Shown: positions 52,857 to 60,536, counted from the stretch's first letter. The stretch is 64,000 nt of DNA from Perlucidibaca piscinae DSM 21586 (GCF_000420045.1 NZ_ATUE01000009.1:47336-111335), one strand, 5' to 3'. Program-made: numbers and translations. Notes: generated from the letters alone by a model not told the origin.

Positions 52857-54578
52857 GTGGAACAGTTATCCGGCGGTGAAATGCTCATTCGCGCGCTCGC
52901 AGACGAGGGCGTGGAATATCTCTTTGGTTATCCTGGCGGCGCTGTGCTGCACATCTACGACGCCTTGTTCCAACAGGACAAGGTCAAGCACATCCTGGTC
53001 CGCCACGAACAGGCTGCCGGCCATGCCGCTGACGGCTACGCCCGTGCCACCGGCAAGGTCGGCACCGTGCTGGTGACCTCCGGCCCCGGCGCCACCAACA
53101 CCGTGACCGCGATTGCCACGGCGTACATGGACAACATCCCGATGGTGGTGATCTCCGGCCAGGTGCCGTCGCACCTCGTCGGCGAAGACGCCTTCCAGGA
53201 AACCGACATGGTCGGCGTCAGCCGTCCCATCGTGAAGCACAGCTTCCAGATCCGTCACGCCTCGGAAATTCCGGGCGTGGTGAAGAAGGCGTTCTACATA
53301 GCCGCCTCGGGTCGTCCGGGTCCTGTCGTCATCGACATTCCCAAGGACTGCACCAACCCGAACGAGAAGTTCGATTACGAGTACCCGGCCAAGGTCAAGC
53401 TGCGCTCCTACACGCCGCCGGGCCGTGGTCACAGCGGCCAGATCAAGAAGGCCGTCGACGAGCTGCTGGCCGCCAAGCGTCCGGTGATCTACGCCGGCGG
53501 CGGCGTGGTGCAGGGCAACTCGGCCCACCTGCTCACCGAGCTGGTGCGCACCCTCGGCTACCCCTGCACCAACACCCTGATGGGCCTCGGCGCCTATCCG
53601 GGCAGCGACCCGCAGTTCATCGGCATGCTCGGCATGCACGGCACCTACGAAGCCAACATGGCCATGCACCACAGCGACGTCATCCTCGCTGTCGGCGCGC
53701 GCTTCGATGACCGTGTCACCAACAACACCGCCAAGTTCTGCCCGGGTGCCAAGATCATCCACATCGACATCGACCCGGCCGCGATCTCCAAGACCGTGCG
53801 CGTCGACATCCCCATCGTGGGTGCCGTCGAGCCCGTGCTCACCGAGATGCTGGCGCTGGTCAAGGCTGCCGATACCAAGCCCGATGCCGCCGAGCTCAAG
53901 CTCTGGTGGGAGCAGATCGGCCAGTGGCGCGCTCGCCACGGCCTGCGCTACGAGCCGGCCCAGCCCGGCGAGATGAAGCCGCAGCAAGTGGTCGAGATGC
54001 TCTACAAGGTCACCGACGGCCAGGCCTACGTCACCTCCGACGTCGGTCAGCACCAGATGTTCGCGGCTCTGTACTACAAGTACGACCGTCCGCGTCAGTG
54101 GATCAACTCGGGCGGCCTCGGCACCATGGGCTTCGGCCTGCCGGCCGCCATGGGCGTCAAGCTGGCCTTCCCGGATGCCATCGTGGCCTGCGTCACCGGC
54201 GAAGCCTCGATCCAGATGAACATCCAGGAGCTGTCGACCTGCCTGCAGTACGGCCTGCCGGTGAAGATCGTCAACATCAACAACCAGTCGCTGGGCATGG
54301 TCAAGCAGTGGCAGGACATGCAGTACGAAGGACGTCACTCGAGCTCGTACATGGAGTCGCTGCCTGACTTCGTGAAGCTGGTCGAGGCCTACGGCCACGT
54401 CGGCATGAAGATCACCGATCCGGCCCAGCTGGAATCGAAGATGCGCGAAGCCTTCGCCATGAAGGACAAGCTGGTCTTCCTCGACATCTACGTGGACCCG
54501 AGCGAGCACGTGTACCCGATGCAGATCGCCAAGGGTTCCATGCGTGACATGCTGCTGAGCAAGACGGAGCGTACCTGA
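52857..54578 (+). CDS. ilvI: Acetolactate synthase large (catalytic) subunit
   Basis: This 573-residue ThDP enzyme condenses pyruvate with pyruvate or 2-ketobutyrate in branched-chain amino-acid synthesis. Signatures are FGYPGGAVLHIYDAL, the catalytic Glu in VRHEQAAGHAADGYARATG and TSGPGATNTVT. The ThDP-Mg motif, usually GDGS, reads GEAS here (TGEASIQMNIQEL). The start is GTG at 52857, giving MEQLSGGEMLIRALADEGV. The regulatory subunit gene follows after two bases. Confidence 0.97.
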   Translation: MEQLSGGEMLIRALADEGVEYLFGYPGGAVLHIYDALFQQDKVKHILVRHEQAAGHAADGYARATGKVGTVLVTSGPGATNTVTAIATAYMDNIPMVVISGQVPSHLVGEDAFQETDMVGVSRPIVKHSFQIRHASEIPGVVKKAFYIAASGRPGPVVIDIPKDCTNPNEKFDYEYPAKVKLRSYTPPGRGHSGQIKKAVDELLAAKRPVIYAGGGVVQGNSAHLLTELVRTLGYPCTNTLMGLGAYPGSDPQFIGMLGMHGTYEANMAMHHSDVILAVGARFDDRVTNNTAKFCPGAKIIHIDIDPAAISKTVRVDIPIVGAVEPVLTEMLALVKAADTKPDAAELKLWWEQIGQWRARHGLRYEPAQPGEMKPQQVVEMLYKVTDGQAYVTSDVGQHQMFAALYYKYDRPRQWINSGGLGTMGFGLPAAMGVKLAFPDAIVACVTGEASIQMNIQELSTCLQYGLPVKIVNINNQSLGMVKQWQDMQYEGRHSSSYMESLPDFVKLVEAYGHVGMKITDPAQLESKMREAFAMKDKLVFLDIYVDPSEHVYPMQIAKGSMRDMLLSKTERT

Positions 54579-54580
54579 TC

Positions 54581-55072
54581 ATGCGTCGTATCATTTCCGT
54601 GCTGCTGGAAAACGAAGCCGGCGCCCTGTCGCGCGTGGTGGGCCTGTTCTCCCAGCGCAACTACAACATCGAAACCCTGACCGTGGCGCCGACCGACGAC
54701 CCCACGCTGTCGCGCATCACCCTGACCACCAGCGGTGACGAGCACAAGATCGAGCAGATCACCAAGCAGCTCAACAAGCTGATCGAAGTGGTCAAGGTCG
54801 TCGATCTCAGCGAAGGCCAGCACATCGAGCGCGAGCTCATGCTGATCAAGGTCAAGGCCGTGGGTGCCGTGCGTGCCGAGATCAAGCGCACCGCCGACAT
54901 CTTCCGCGGTCACATCGTGGACGTGACGCCCAGCGTCTACACCATCCAGCTGACCGGCCCCAGCGACAAGCTGGACGCCTTCATCGAGGCGCTGTCGGAG
55001 ACCTCGATCCTGGAAGTCGTGCGTACCGGCGTGTCCGGCATCGCGCGTGGCGAGAAGGTGCTCAGCATCTGA
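54581..55072 (+). CDS. ilvH: Acetolactate synthase small (regulatory) subunit
   Basis: This 163-residue protein begins MRRIISVLLENEAGALSRVVGLFSQRNYNIE, the ACT domain that binds valine for feedback control. The C-terminal domain has VYTIQLTGPSDKLDAFIEAL. It is translated right after ilvI. A terminator follows, so ilvC (4.4 kb away) is not in the same transcript. Confidence 0.97.
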   Translation: MRRIISVLLENEAGALSRVVGLFSQRNYNIETLTVAPTDDPTLSRITLTTSGDEHKIEQITKQLNKLIEVVKVVDLSEGQHIERELMLIKVKAVGAVRAEIKRTADIFRGHIVDVTPSVYTIQLTGPSDKLDAFIEALSETSILEVVRTGVSGIARGEKVLSI

Positions 55073-55099
55073 CGTTGCGTGGGGTGGTGGATTGACGAG

Positions 55100-55121
55100 A
55101 AGGCCCGCGAAAGCGGGCCTT
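55100..55121 (+). terminator. Rho-independent terminator after ilvH
   Basis: A 9-bp stem AAGGCCCGC/GCGGGCCTT with a GAAA tetraloop runs into TTATTT. It marks the left border of the AT-rich island and also faces the converging lipoprotein genes. Confidence 0.92.
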
Positions 55122-55130
55122 TTATTTAGG

Positions 55131-55421
55131 TTACTTTTTGATGCATGTGAACTTTATTTCTGCCTCAGGGAATTGGCCTAATGATCTGGGGACTAAATCT
55201 TCATTTATTATTTTTAAGTCCGTGTTTTTTTCTTTGCAAAAATTGGCTGCCTCATTATAGGTTTTCTTCTTGACGCGACTGAGTGAGCCAAATGCCCCAG
55301 TGTCGCGCCGTGCAATTGAGTATATGTCGTCGCCTTTTGTCATTACTCCCGAACTGGTTTGGCATCCACTAAAAGATAGTGCTATAAGTGCAATAAATAA
55401 TGTATTAATAGTGCTTCTCAT
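55131..55421 (-). CDS. Small lipoprotein of unknown function
   Basis: This 96-residue protein has a lipoprotein signal (LIALSFSGC, Cys about 20), followed by a basic domain with KKKTYNEAANFCKEKNTDLKII and a second Cys near the end (FTCIKK). The pattern 'YNEAxxFCxxK' recurs in small lipoproteins of Acinetobacter and Pseudomonas, from memory. Function is unknown. Its AT-rich codon use is unlike the flanking core genes. It overlaps the preceding gene by four bases. Confidence 0.7.
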   Translation of the reverse strand: MRSTINTLFIALIALSFSGCQTSSGVMTKGDDIYSIARRDTGAFGSLSRVKKKTYNEAANFCKEKNTDLKIINEDLVPRSLGQFPEAEIKFTCIKK

Positions 55422-55759
55422 TTTATTTCCTGCGCCCTCTCGGCTTTTATTTTATCCTTAAGCATGATATACATGCTTTTGTTTTTTTCTATGCCTTTAA
55501 TGTAGTAAATTATGTCTTCATCATTGCTTGTATAATCAATCTCATAGCCTTCCATGTAGAGTTTCAGTCTGGCCATGCAAACATCTTCTTTGTATGTTTT
55601 ATAGTAGCTGGTGTCTCCAGATAGATAAAATTGGATTTTTTCTGATGAGTCTATTGATCTCTTGCAGTCAATATAAATTCTTTTTTCGATATCTGAGTAT
55701 TCTGCGCAGCCTGTGAGGAAAATTGATGTAAGTAAAGCTGTTTTTGTTTTCGATACCAA
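55418..55759 (-). CDS. Putative lipoprotein of unknown function (TTG start)
   Basis: The frame is open from 56017, but the only sensible N-terminus is at the TTG at 55759. AGGAA lies before it and gives a lipoprotein signal (TALLTSIFLTGC, Cys about 18). The 113-residue product is rich in Tyr, Lys, Asp and Ile and ends in a charged helix. No family is recognised. It overlaps the next lipoprotein gene (ATGA), and a third gene lies just upstream, so the three probably share a transcript. Composition is AT-rich. Confidence 0.6.
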   Translation of the reverse strand: MVSKTKTALLTSIFLTGCAEYSDIEKRIYIDCKRSIDSSEKIQFYLSGDTSYYKTYKEDVCMARLKLYMEGYEIDYTSNDEDIIYYIKGIEKNKSMYIMLKDKIKAERAQEIK

Positions 55760-55790
55760 TGTTGTTTTCCTGATGCTGAAGGAGTTTCTG

Positions 55791-56483
55791 TTAGCCGCTA
55801 AGCTGGGGAAAGTACATAAAATAAATGACTTCGCTTCCGGAATAATAGTCACGATTGACATTTTTACCTTCCTGTGTAGAACGCTCAGCATATTTCTGCC
55901 TAATTCTCTGAAGAACATGCTTTGCAGGAACCGAACGATCAAAGCCACTCGGCACAGAGCATCCGATAATGCGCTCCACAAACTCTCCCCAACGGTAGGC
56001 ATTTTCATGCCTAGCAATTTTGATATTCTGTGTTCTCAGGTGTGGCTCTGAATTTTCATACCAGATTGTGTGGTCGGCGGATTCTCTCGGTCGGAAGTCG
56101 CTGGGATTAGGTCGCCAAAATATTGCATGCGCCAACGCCTCTCTGCGCCACTTACGATTTATGAAGGTTGGAAGACAGTAGTAGATCTCAGGGCAAGCCA
56201 ATACCGCCGATGCTTGCCCTTTAGGGTTTGATAGGCTCCACCAGAGCTTGGAAAAAAGTGTGCCCGTAGTCTTTCTAGATAGATGCGGGCGTTTGTACTG
56301 AATACCGACCAGCTTTCCATTTGCCAAAAGTGCCTCATCAGAAGGCCACGTCTTTTCATCTGCGGGGGACACTGCAAATGTCGATACAGTTACTCCTAGA
56401 CGGAGAAAGTAATCTTCAATCTGCTGTGTAATCCATATTTCAAACTCTCGCTCAAGAGGAATGCCAAAATGCGGATTTAGCAC
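55791..56483 (-). CDS. Unknown protein with a possible PD-(D/E)xK-like nuclease core
   Basis: This 230-residue soluble protein starts at a GTG with AAGGAG eight bases upstream. Residues about 12-70 have LEREFEIWITQQIEDYF (an early acidic helix), then WPSDEALL, then a strand ending VGIQYKRP. An early Glu, a central Asp and a QxK pair in that order are compatible with the PD-(D/E)xK fold, but this is a pattern guess only. The rest is basic and aromatic. It is AT-rich, with no restriction-modification partner nearby. Unknown otherwise. Confidence 0.55.
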   Translation of the reverse strand: MLNPHFGIPLEREFEIWITQQIEDYFLRLGVTVSTFAVSPADEKTWPSDEALLANGKLVGIQYKRPHLSRKTTGTLFSKLWWSLSNPKGQASAVLACPEIYYCLPTFINRKWRREALAHAIFWRPNPSDFRPRESADHTIWYENSEPHLRTQNIKIARHENAYRWGEFVERIIGCSVPSGFDRSVPAKHVLQRIRQKYAERSTQEGKNVNRDYYSGSEVIYFMYFPQLSG

Positions 56484-56511
56484 GATGTTACTCCTTCTCA
56501 GCTAACTTGAT

Positions 56512-56928
56512 TCAGGGGGATAATTCGCGGAGCCTAACTGCGGTTGACTCAGTGCCATAGCTGTCGCGATATGTCCAGTTATTATTAGTCATCGAAAGAA
56601 TCTTGTCCCTCTCCACGTGTCCAACTCCAATCATATCCGGCTGATTTGTCTCCAATACCTCGGTGATCAACGTATCGCCCTCAATTCGCCACTTTGATCT
56701 AATACGAAAGTCGATCTTGAAGTCGAAAGCCACTATTGAGCCGATATGCTCAACAGTATGGTCTGATGAGTACTTTGAGACACCCGAAGTAATAAGTCCC
56801 TCCATATCCAACTTCTCCGACCACGAGCCAAGAATGATCTTCTCCATGTCAGCTACAGATTGCGGCTCTATTGCCATGGAAAGACTTGCGAAGCTGAGCA
56901 ATACAAACAAGAGCAGAAGACGATGCAC
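56512..56928 (-). CDS. Small exported protein of unknown function
   Basis: This 138-residue protein has a signal peptide (about 1-19, ending SMA). It then shows a beta-rich sequence that begins VADMEKIILGSWSEKLDMEG and continues with strands like a lipocalin-like or 'GxW' stress protein domain. The start is GTG with GGGAG seven to eight bases upstream. It is AT-rich like its neighbours. No name can be given. Confidence 0.65.
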   Translation of the reverse strand: MHRLLLLFVLLSFASLSMAIEPQSVADMEKIILGSWSEKLDMEGLITSGVSKYSSDHTVEHIGSIVAFDFKIDFRIRSKWRIEGDTLITEVLETNQPDMIGVGHVERDKILSMTNNNWTYRDSYGTESTAVRLRELSP

Positions 56929-57000
56929 AGTAGATCTCCCTAAATGAATCTATACCGCAGCACTGCGGCGTAATAATCGCAAGTTGCTGCATAAGACGGA

Positions 57001-57010
57001 GGGGGGGGGG
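57001..57010 (+). repeat. Homopolymer tract of ten G
   Basis: Ten G residues follow GACGGA and precede AGGGAAAG, in a non-coding part of the AT-rich island. Tracts of this length slip during replication and can cause phase variation, though here no clear gene is crossed. Sequencing error at the homopolymer is possible. Confidence 0.85.
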
Positions 57011-57168
57011 AGGGAAAGAAATCCAGAACTATCAGCTTCTTGGAAAAACAGATACAGCACTCCCTGCCGCCAAATACCGCTAATCCACTGTTGCCGAGCA
57101 TGCCACCTGTTTTCGGCTGGAGCAATGCGGTTTGTCGTGATCACATTTCATGCTGGCAAGGGGTGAAC

Positions 57169-57182
57169 TGTAACCCTTTACA
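57169..57182. repeat. Inverted repeat TGTAA-N4-TTACA upstream of the AbrB gene
   Basis: TGTAACCCTTTACA has perfect five-base arms and lies about 95 bases before the AbrB-type gene. Antitoxins often bind such palindromes near their own promoters; here the distance is large, so the link is weak. Confidence 0.35.
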
Positions 57183-57276
57183 AAAGATGAGCGCGGGGTG
57201 CTGTGCCCCTGCTCGCACCGCTTGAACCGCTGCCGTTTTCCTACCAAGATGCATGCGACACGATCGGAGCATGAGC

Positions 57277-57489
57277 ATGTCAGCCACTGCAACCCTCTCC
57301 AGCAAGTACCAGATCACCATCCCCATGGTCGTGCGTGAGGCGCTTCACTGGGAGGCGGGCCAGGAGCTTGTATTTATCCCCAATGGCAAGGGGGTGCTGG
57401 TCATGCCGGCGCCGGAGCTGGCTCAGTTGGTCGGCATCGCCGAGAGCGCGAGCACGCAAGACTACCGTGGTCGTCAGGATCGCTTCTGA
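57277..57489 (+). CDS. AbrB/SpoVT-family antitoxin-like DNA-binding protein (orphan)
   Basis: This 70-residue protein has a swapped-hairpin AbrB domain: TLSSKYQITIPMVVREALHWEAGQELVF is the classic pattern. A short acidic tail follows. Such proteins are usually antitoxins to PIN-domain toxins (VapB type), but no toxin gene follows within 50 bases or precedes it, so it appears to be an orphan. GGAG lies seven bases before the ATG at 57277; an ATG at 57271 is also in frame. GC content is back to the genome norm. Confidence 0.82.
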   Translation: MSATATLSSKYQITIPMVVREALHWEAGQELVFIPNGKGVLVMPAPELAQLVGIAESASTQDYRGRQDRF

Positions 57490-57534
57490 TGTCAGTAATG
57501 TAGCTGCATTGCGAACAGTGACTTGCAGCCTGCC

Positions 57535-57911
57535 TCAGCGCGTTGAAGTCGACACCGGCTTGATCAGGCTTGCTGCCGGAATGCCGAACATCTCATGCAG
57601 CTTCCAGATCATCGGCAGTGTCAGCACACGCTTGCGATTGAGAATCTCGTAAACCCGGTTTGATCGTCCGATGGCCGGCTCCAGATCCTTCACCGTCAGC
57701 CCCGACTGCTCCATGCGAAAGCGGATGGCTTCCACCGGGGCGGCAGGTCAATCGGAACGTGTTCAGCCTCATGCGCTTCGATCATCGCCAGCAGTGCAGT
57801 GAGGGCATCGGCGTCAGCTGAGCCCTGTTCGGGTTCCTTGCCAAACCAGAGCGAGGCCTGTGCCAGTGCATAGCGGTAGTCGGCTTCGGTGCGTATCGGT
57901 GTGATGTTCAT
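57535..57911 (-). pseudogene. HigA-like HTH antitoxin, disrupted by a frameshift
   Basis: Two overlapping frames encode the two halves of one HigA-type antitoxin. The first (from ATG at 57911) reads MNITPIRTEADYRYALAQA to EAEHVPIDLPP. The second (from about 57735) continues EAIRFRMEQSGLTVKDLEPA and ends SLIKPVSTSTR with the helix-turn-helix. Together they match the usual antitoxin of about 120 residues. Near 57736-57746 the C/G-rich run appears to lack one base, shifting the frame. No HigB-type toxin gene is adjacent. The start overlaps the thioesterase stop (ATGA). A sequencing error is the main alternative. Confidence 0.78.
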
Positions 57912-58318
57912 GTCCTGGTCTCCTGTGCGCTTTGCACCAACCCCTCCAGCACCGCCCGTTCCTTCGCCGGCAGCGGCCCGGACTTCTGCAGGGCAAAGTC
58001 GAAATACACCTGCACGGCCTTGCCGCGTGCCACCACGTGCCCGTCCTGGCTGGCTTCATGGCAGACCACGAACGAGGAGGTGCCGATGCGCTCGATCCAG
58101 GTGCGCACGCTGACCTCGCGGCCGTAGTGGATCTGCGCCACGAAGTCGACCTCGACGCGGGCGAGAATCAGGCTGAGCGCCTTGATGTCCAGTTCCGGCG
58201 TGAAGATGCGGAAGACGGGTTCGCGCGCCGTCTCGAACCAGCCGCTGACCACGGTGTTGTTGATGTGGCCGAAGGCGTCGGTTTCGTAGAAGCGCGGCAT
58301 GAAGGTGGCGTTGAACAT
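57908..58318 (-). CDS. Acyl-CoA thioesterase, 4HBT hotdog family
   Basis: This 136-residue protein is a single hotdog domain. The catalytic signature YETDAFGHINNTVVSGWFETAR resembles the YbgC/FadM-type motif with Asp and His. VDFVAQIHYGREVSVRTWIERIGTSSF is typical of the family. It hydrolyses acyl-CoA thioesters; the chain length cannot be told. It is upstream of and overlaps the HigA remnant. It lies between ilvY and the island. Confidence 0.86.
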   Translation of the reverse strand: MFNATFMPRFYETDAFGHINNTVVSGWFETAREPVFRIFTPELDIKALSLILARVEVDFVAQIHYGREVSVRTWIERIGTSSFVVCHEASQDGHVVARGKAVQVYFDFALQKSGPLPAKERAVLEGLVQSAQETRT

Positions 58319-58425
58319 GGCATCCGGTCAGTCGTGGTAGTGATCATGGTCGTGGTCTGCGATTGTGCCGCATTTGCCAGGCCCTGGCGTCGGGCATCTG
58401 GCGTCTGGCCGCAGGCACGACAGGG

Positions 58426-59310
58426 TCAGCCGGCGCGGCGGTTCCAGAACGCGTTCACCAGCGGTTCCCGGAGGCGCTTCTCCAGCGCGAACAGGCCAAT
58501 CTCGAGTCCGGTCAGCGACGGCGCGATCTCGTAACGCCGGATCAGCCCGGCCAGCGGGCTGTTGTCGAGCACGATGCGCGGCACCACGCCGATGCCGAAG
58601 CCCAGGCTGACCATGCTGACGATGGCCTCGTTGCCGGCCACCTGCGCGTAGATGCGCGGACGTATGCCGTGGCCGCGCAGCCAGCGCTCGATGCGCGCAC
58701 GCGCCAGACCATCCTCGGACAGGATCATCGGCACCTCGCGCCAGTTCTCGGCGCTCGGCGTCTGCACCTGCTCGTCGTTCAGCAGCTGCGGCGTCACCGG
58801 CCCGATGAAGCAGAGCTCGGTGCGCGCGATGGGCTGGAAGGCCACGCCCGGCGGCAGGCTGTCGGGGCGGGCGCCGATGCTGATGTCCTCATGTCCGTTG
58901 CGCACGCGCTCGACGGCGCGCTCGGCGTCGCCGGTGTGCAGCTTGAGTTCGATGTGCGGATGGTCTTCGCGGAAGCGGCTGAGAATGTCGTAGAGAAAGC
59001 TGTAGCTGGCGGTCACCGAGCAGTACAGGCTGAGTTCGCCACGCAGCGTGACCTGGTCGGCCTGCAGGGCCAGTCGCAGACCGTCCCAGCCGCGCAGGGT
59101 CTCGGCGGCGTATTCGCGGAACAGGCGGCCTTCGCGGGTCAGCGACACCGAGCGGTTGTCGCGCAGGAAGAGCGGGGCGCCGACGCTGTCTTCCAGCTGC
59201 TTGATGGTGCGGCTCAGGGCCGACGGGCTGACGTGCTGTTCGCGGCTGGTGCGGCCGAAGTGCAGGGTCTCGGCCAGGGCCATGAACAGGCGCAGGCTGT
59301 GCTCATCCAT
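58426..59310 (-). CDS. ilvY: LysR-type activator IlvY
   Basis: This 294-residue regulator has an N-terminal winged helix (ALAETLHFGRTSREQHVSPSALSRTIKQLE) and a LysR effector domain. LRGELSLYCSVTASYSFL and IELKLHTGDA are characteristic of IlvY. In E. coli it activates ilvC when acetolactate or acetohydroxybutyrate accumulate. It is divergent from ilvC with 140 bases between them, the classic arrangement. Start is the ATG at 59310. Confidence 0.94.
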   Translation of the reverse strand: MDEHSLRLFMALAETLHFGRTSREQHVSPSALSRTIKQLEDSVGAPLFLRDNRSVSLTREGRLFREYAAETLRGWDGLRLALQADQVTLRGELSLYCSVTASYSFLYDILSRFREDHPHIELKLHTGDAERAVERVRNGHEDISIGARPDSLPPGVAFQPIARTELCFIGPVTPQLLNDEQVQTPSAENWREVPMILSEDGLARARIERWLRGHGIRPRIYAQVAGNEAIVSMVSLGFGIGVVPRIVLDNSPLAGLIRRYEIAPSLTGLEIGLFALEKRLREPLVNAFWNRRAG

Positions 59311-59331
59311 GTCGTTTCTCTTTTTGGCATG

Positions 59332-59360
59332 TTGCGTTGCATTTATATCATTTTACGCAA
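59332..59360. promoter_or_regulatory. Probable IlvY operator in the ilvY-ilvC intergenic region
   Basis: TTGCGT (59332-59337) and ACGCAA (59355-59360) form an inverted repeat with 17 bases between. An AT-rich TTATAT centre lies inside. LysR regulators bind such spaced dyads upstream of the gene they activate. It overlaps the -35 region predicted for ilvC. Confidence 0.6.
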
Positions 59361-59380
59361 TGCGCGGGATGTCGTACTGT
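59352..59380 (+). promoter_or_regulatory. Predicted promoter of ilvC
   Basis: TTTACG (59352-59357), a 17-base spacer and TACTGT (59375-59380) lie 70 bases before the ilvC start. The weak elements fit an activator-dependent promoter, and the -35 overlaps the dyad assigned to IlvY. Confidence 0.5.
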
Positions 59381-59450
59381 GCGCGTCCAGGATTTCCGTG
59401 ACCACCACGGCCATCCACCCGTTCATTCCATGCTCGCTGAGGCAGACATC

Positions 59451-60467
59451 ATGAAAGTGTATTACGACAAGGACGCAGACCTTTCCATCATCCGTGGCAA
59501 GAAGGTCGCCATCATCGGTTACGGCTCGCAAGGCCACGCCCACGCCCAGAACCTGCGCGATTCCGGCGTCGACGTCACCGTCGGCCTGCGCAAGGGTGGC
59601 GCTTCCTGGTCCAAGGTCGAAGCCGCTGGCATCAAGGTCGCCGAAGTCAATGACGCCGTGAAGGGCGCCGACGTCGTCATGATCCTGCTGCCGGACGAGA
59701 ACATCCCCGAGGTGTACGCCAACAACGTCGCCCCGAACATCAAGCAGGGCGCCACCCTGGCGTTCGCTCACGGCTTCAACGTGCACTACAACCAGGTCGT
59801 GCCGCGCGCCGACCTCGACGTGATCATGGTCGCGCCGAAGGGCCCGGGCCACACCGTGCGTTCGGAATACCTCAAGGGTGGCGGCGTGCCGTCGCTGATC
59901 GCGCTGTACCAGGACGTCTCCGGCAATGCCAAGCAGATCGCCCTGTCGTACGCGGCTGCCAACGGCGGCACCAAGGGTGGCGTGATCGAGACCAACTTCC
60001 GCGAAGAGACCGAAACCGACCTCTTCGGCGAACAGGCCGTGCTCTGCGGCGGCGCCGTGGAACTGGTGAAGATGGGCTTCGAAACCCTGACCGAAGCCGG
60101 CTATGCTCCGGAAATGGCCTACTTCGAGTGCCTGCACGAACTCAAGCTGATCGTCGACCTGATGTACGAGGGCGGCATCGCCACCATGAACTACTCGATC
60201 TCGAACAACGCCGAATACGGCGAGTACGTGACCGGTCCGGAAGTCATCAACGAGCAGTCCCGTGTCGCCATGCGCAACGCCCTGAAGCGCATCCAGACCG
60301 GCGAATACGCCAAGATGTTCATCCTCGAAGGCAAGACCAACTACCCGTCCATGACGGCCCGTCGTCGCCTCAACGCCGCTCACCCGATCGAGACCGTCGG
60401 TGCCGAACTGCGTTCGATGATGCCCTGGATCCACAAGAACAAGCTCGTGGACCAGAGCAAGAACTGA
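59451..60467 (+). CDS. ilvC: Ketol-acid reductoisomerase (NADP+), class I
   Basis: This 338-residue enzyme converts acetolactate to dihydroxyisovalerate. The Rossmann motif is GYGSQGHAHAQNLRDSG (about 24-40). The metal-binding region shows LFGEQAVLCGG, and a Glu-rich C-terminal knot follows. Length fits class I. The ATG at 59451 follows GAGG. Unlike the ilvIHC operon of Pseudomonas, it has its own regulator and promoter here. Confidence 0.98.
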   Translation: MKVYYDKDADLSIIRGKKVAIIGYGSQGHAHAQNLRDSGVDVTVGLRKGGASWSKVEAAGIKVAEVNDAVKGADVVMILLPDENIPEVYANNVAPNIKQGATLAFAHGFNVHYNQVVPRADLDVIMVAPKGPGHTVRSEYLKGGGVPSLIALYQDVSGNAKQIALSYAAANGGTKGGVIETNFREETETDLFGEQAVLCGGAVELVKMGFETLTEAGYAPEMAYFECLHELKLIVDLMYEGGIATMNYSISNNAEYGEYVTGPEVINEQSRVAMRNALKRIQTGEYAKMFILEGKTNYPSMTARRRLNAAHPIETVGAELRSMMPWIHKNKLVDQSKN

Positions 60468-60512
60468 TCTCCGGATCGTTCCGTCCCGCCGGCCTGCCGG
60501 CGGGGTGTCGAG

Positions 60513-60536
60513 AAAACGCGGCCCCGGCCGCGTTTT
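60513..60536 (+). terminator. Rho-independent terminator after ilvC
   Basis: AAAACGCGGCC and its complement form the stem, followed directly by TTTTTTTA. It lies 45 bases after the ilvC stop and separates it from pssA. Confidence 0.92.

Larger units (their letters stand above)
56929..57276. other. Intergenic region of the island with a G tract and an inverted repeat
   Basis: About 350 bases hold no convincing gene. Two short open frames (57 to 61 residues) cross it on both strands, but they lack ribosome-binding sites and known features. Visible structures are CCGCAG-CA-CTGCGG at 56955-56968, a run of ten G at 57001-57010, and TGTAA-CCCT-TTACA at 57169-57182. Confidence 0.6.

Noticed and set aside
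52866..54509. 547-codon minus-strand frame opposite ilvI
   Set aside because: ilvI is certain; the antisense product is His/Val/Gly-rich without domains.
55713..56051. 112-codon plus-strand frame in the island
   Set aside because: It is antisense to the lipoprotein and nuclease-like genes and has no ribosome-binding site or signal.
56940..57225. Short open frames of 60-70 codons around the G tract
   Set aside because: They lack ribosome-binding sites and overlap each other on both strands, and the products show no recognisable features.
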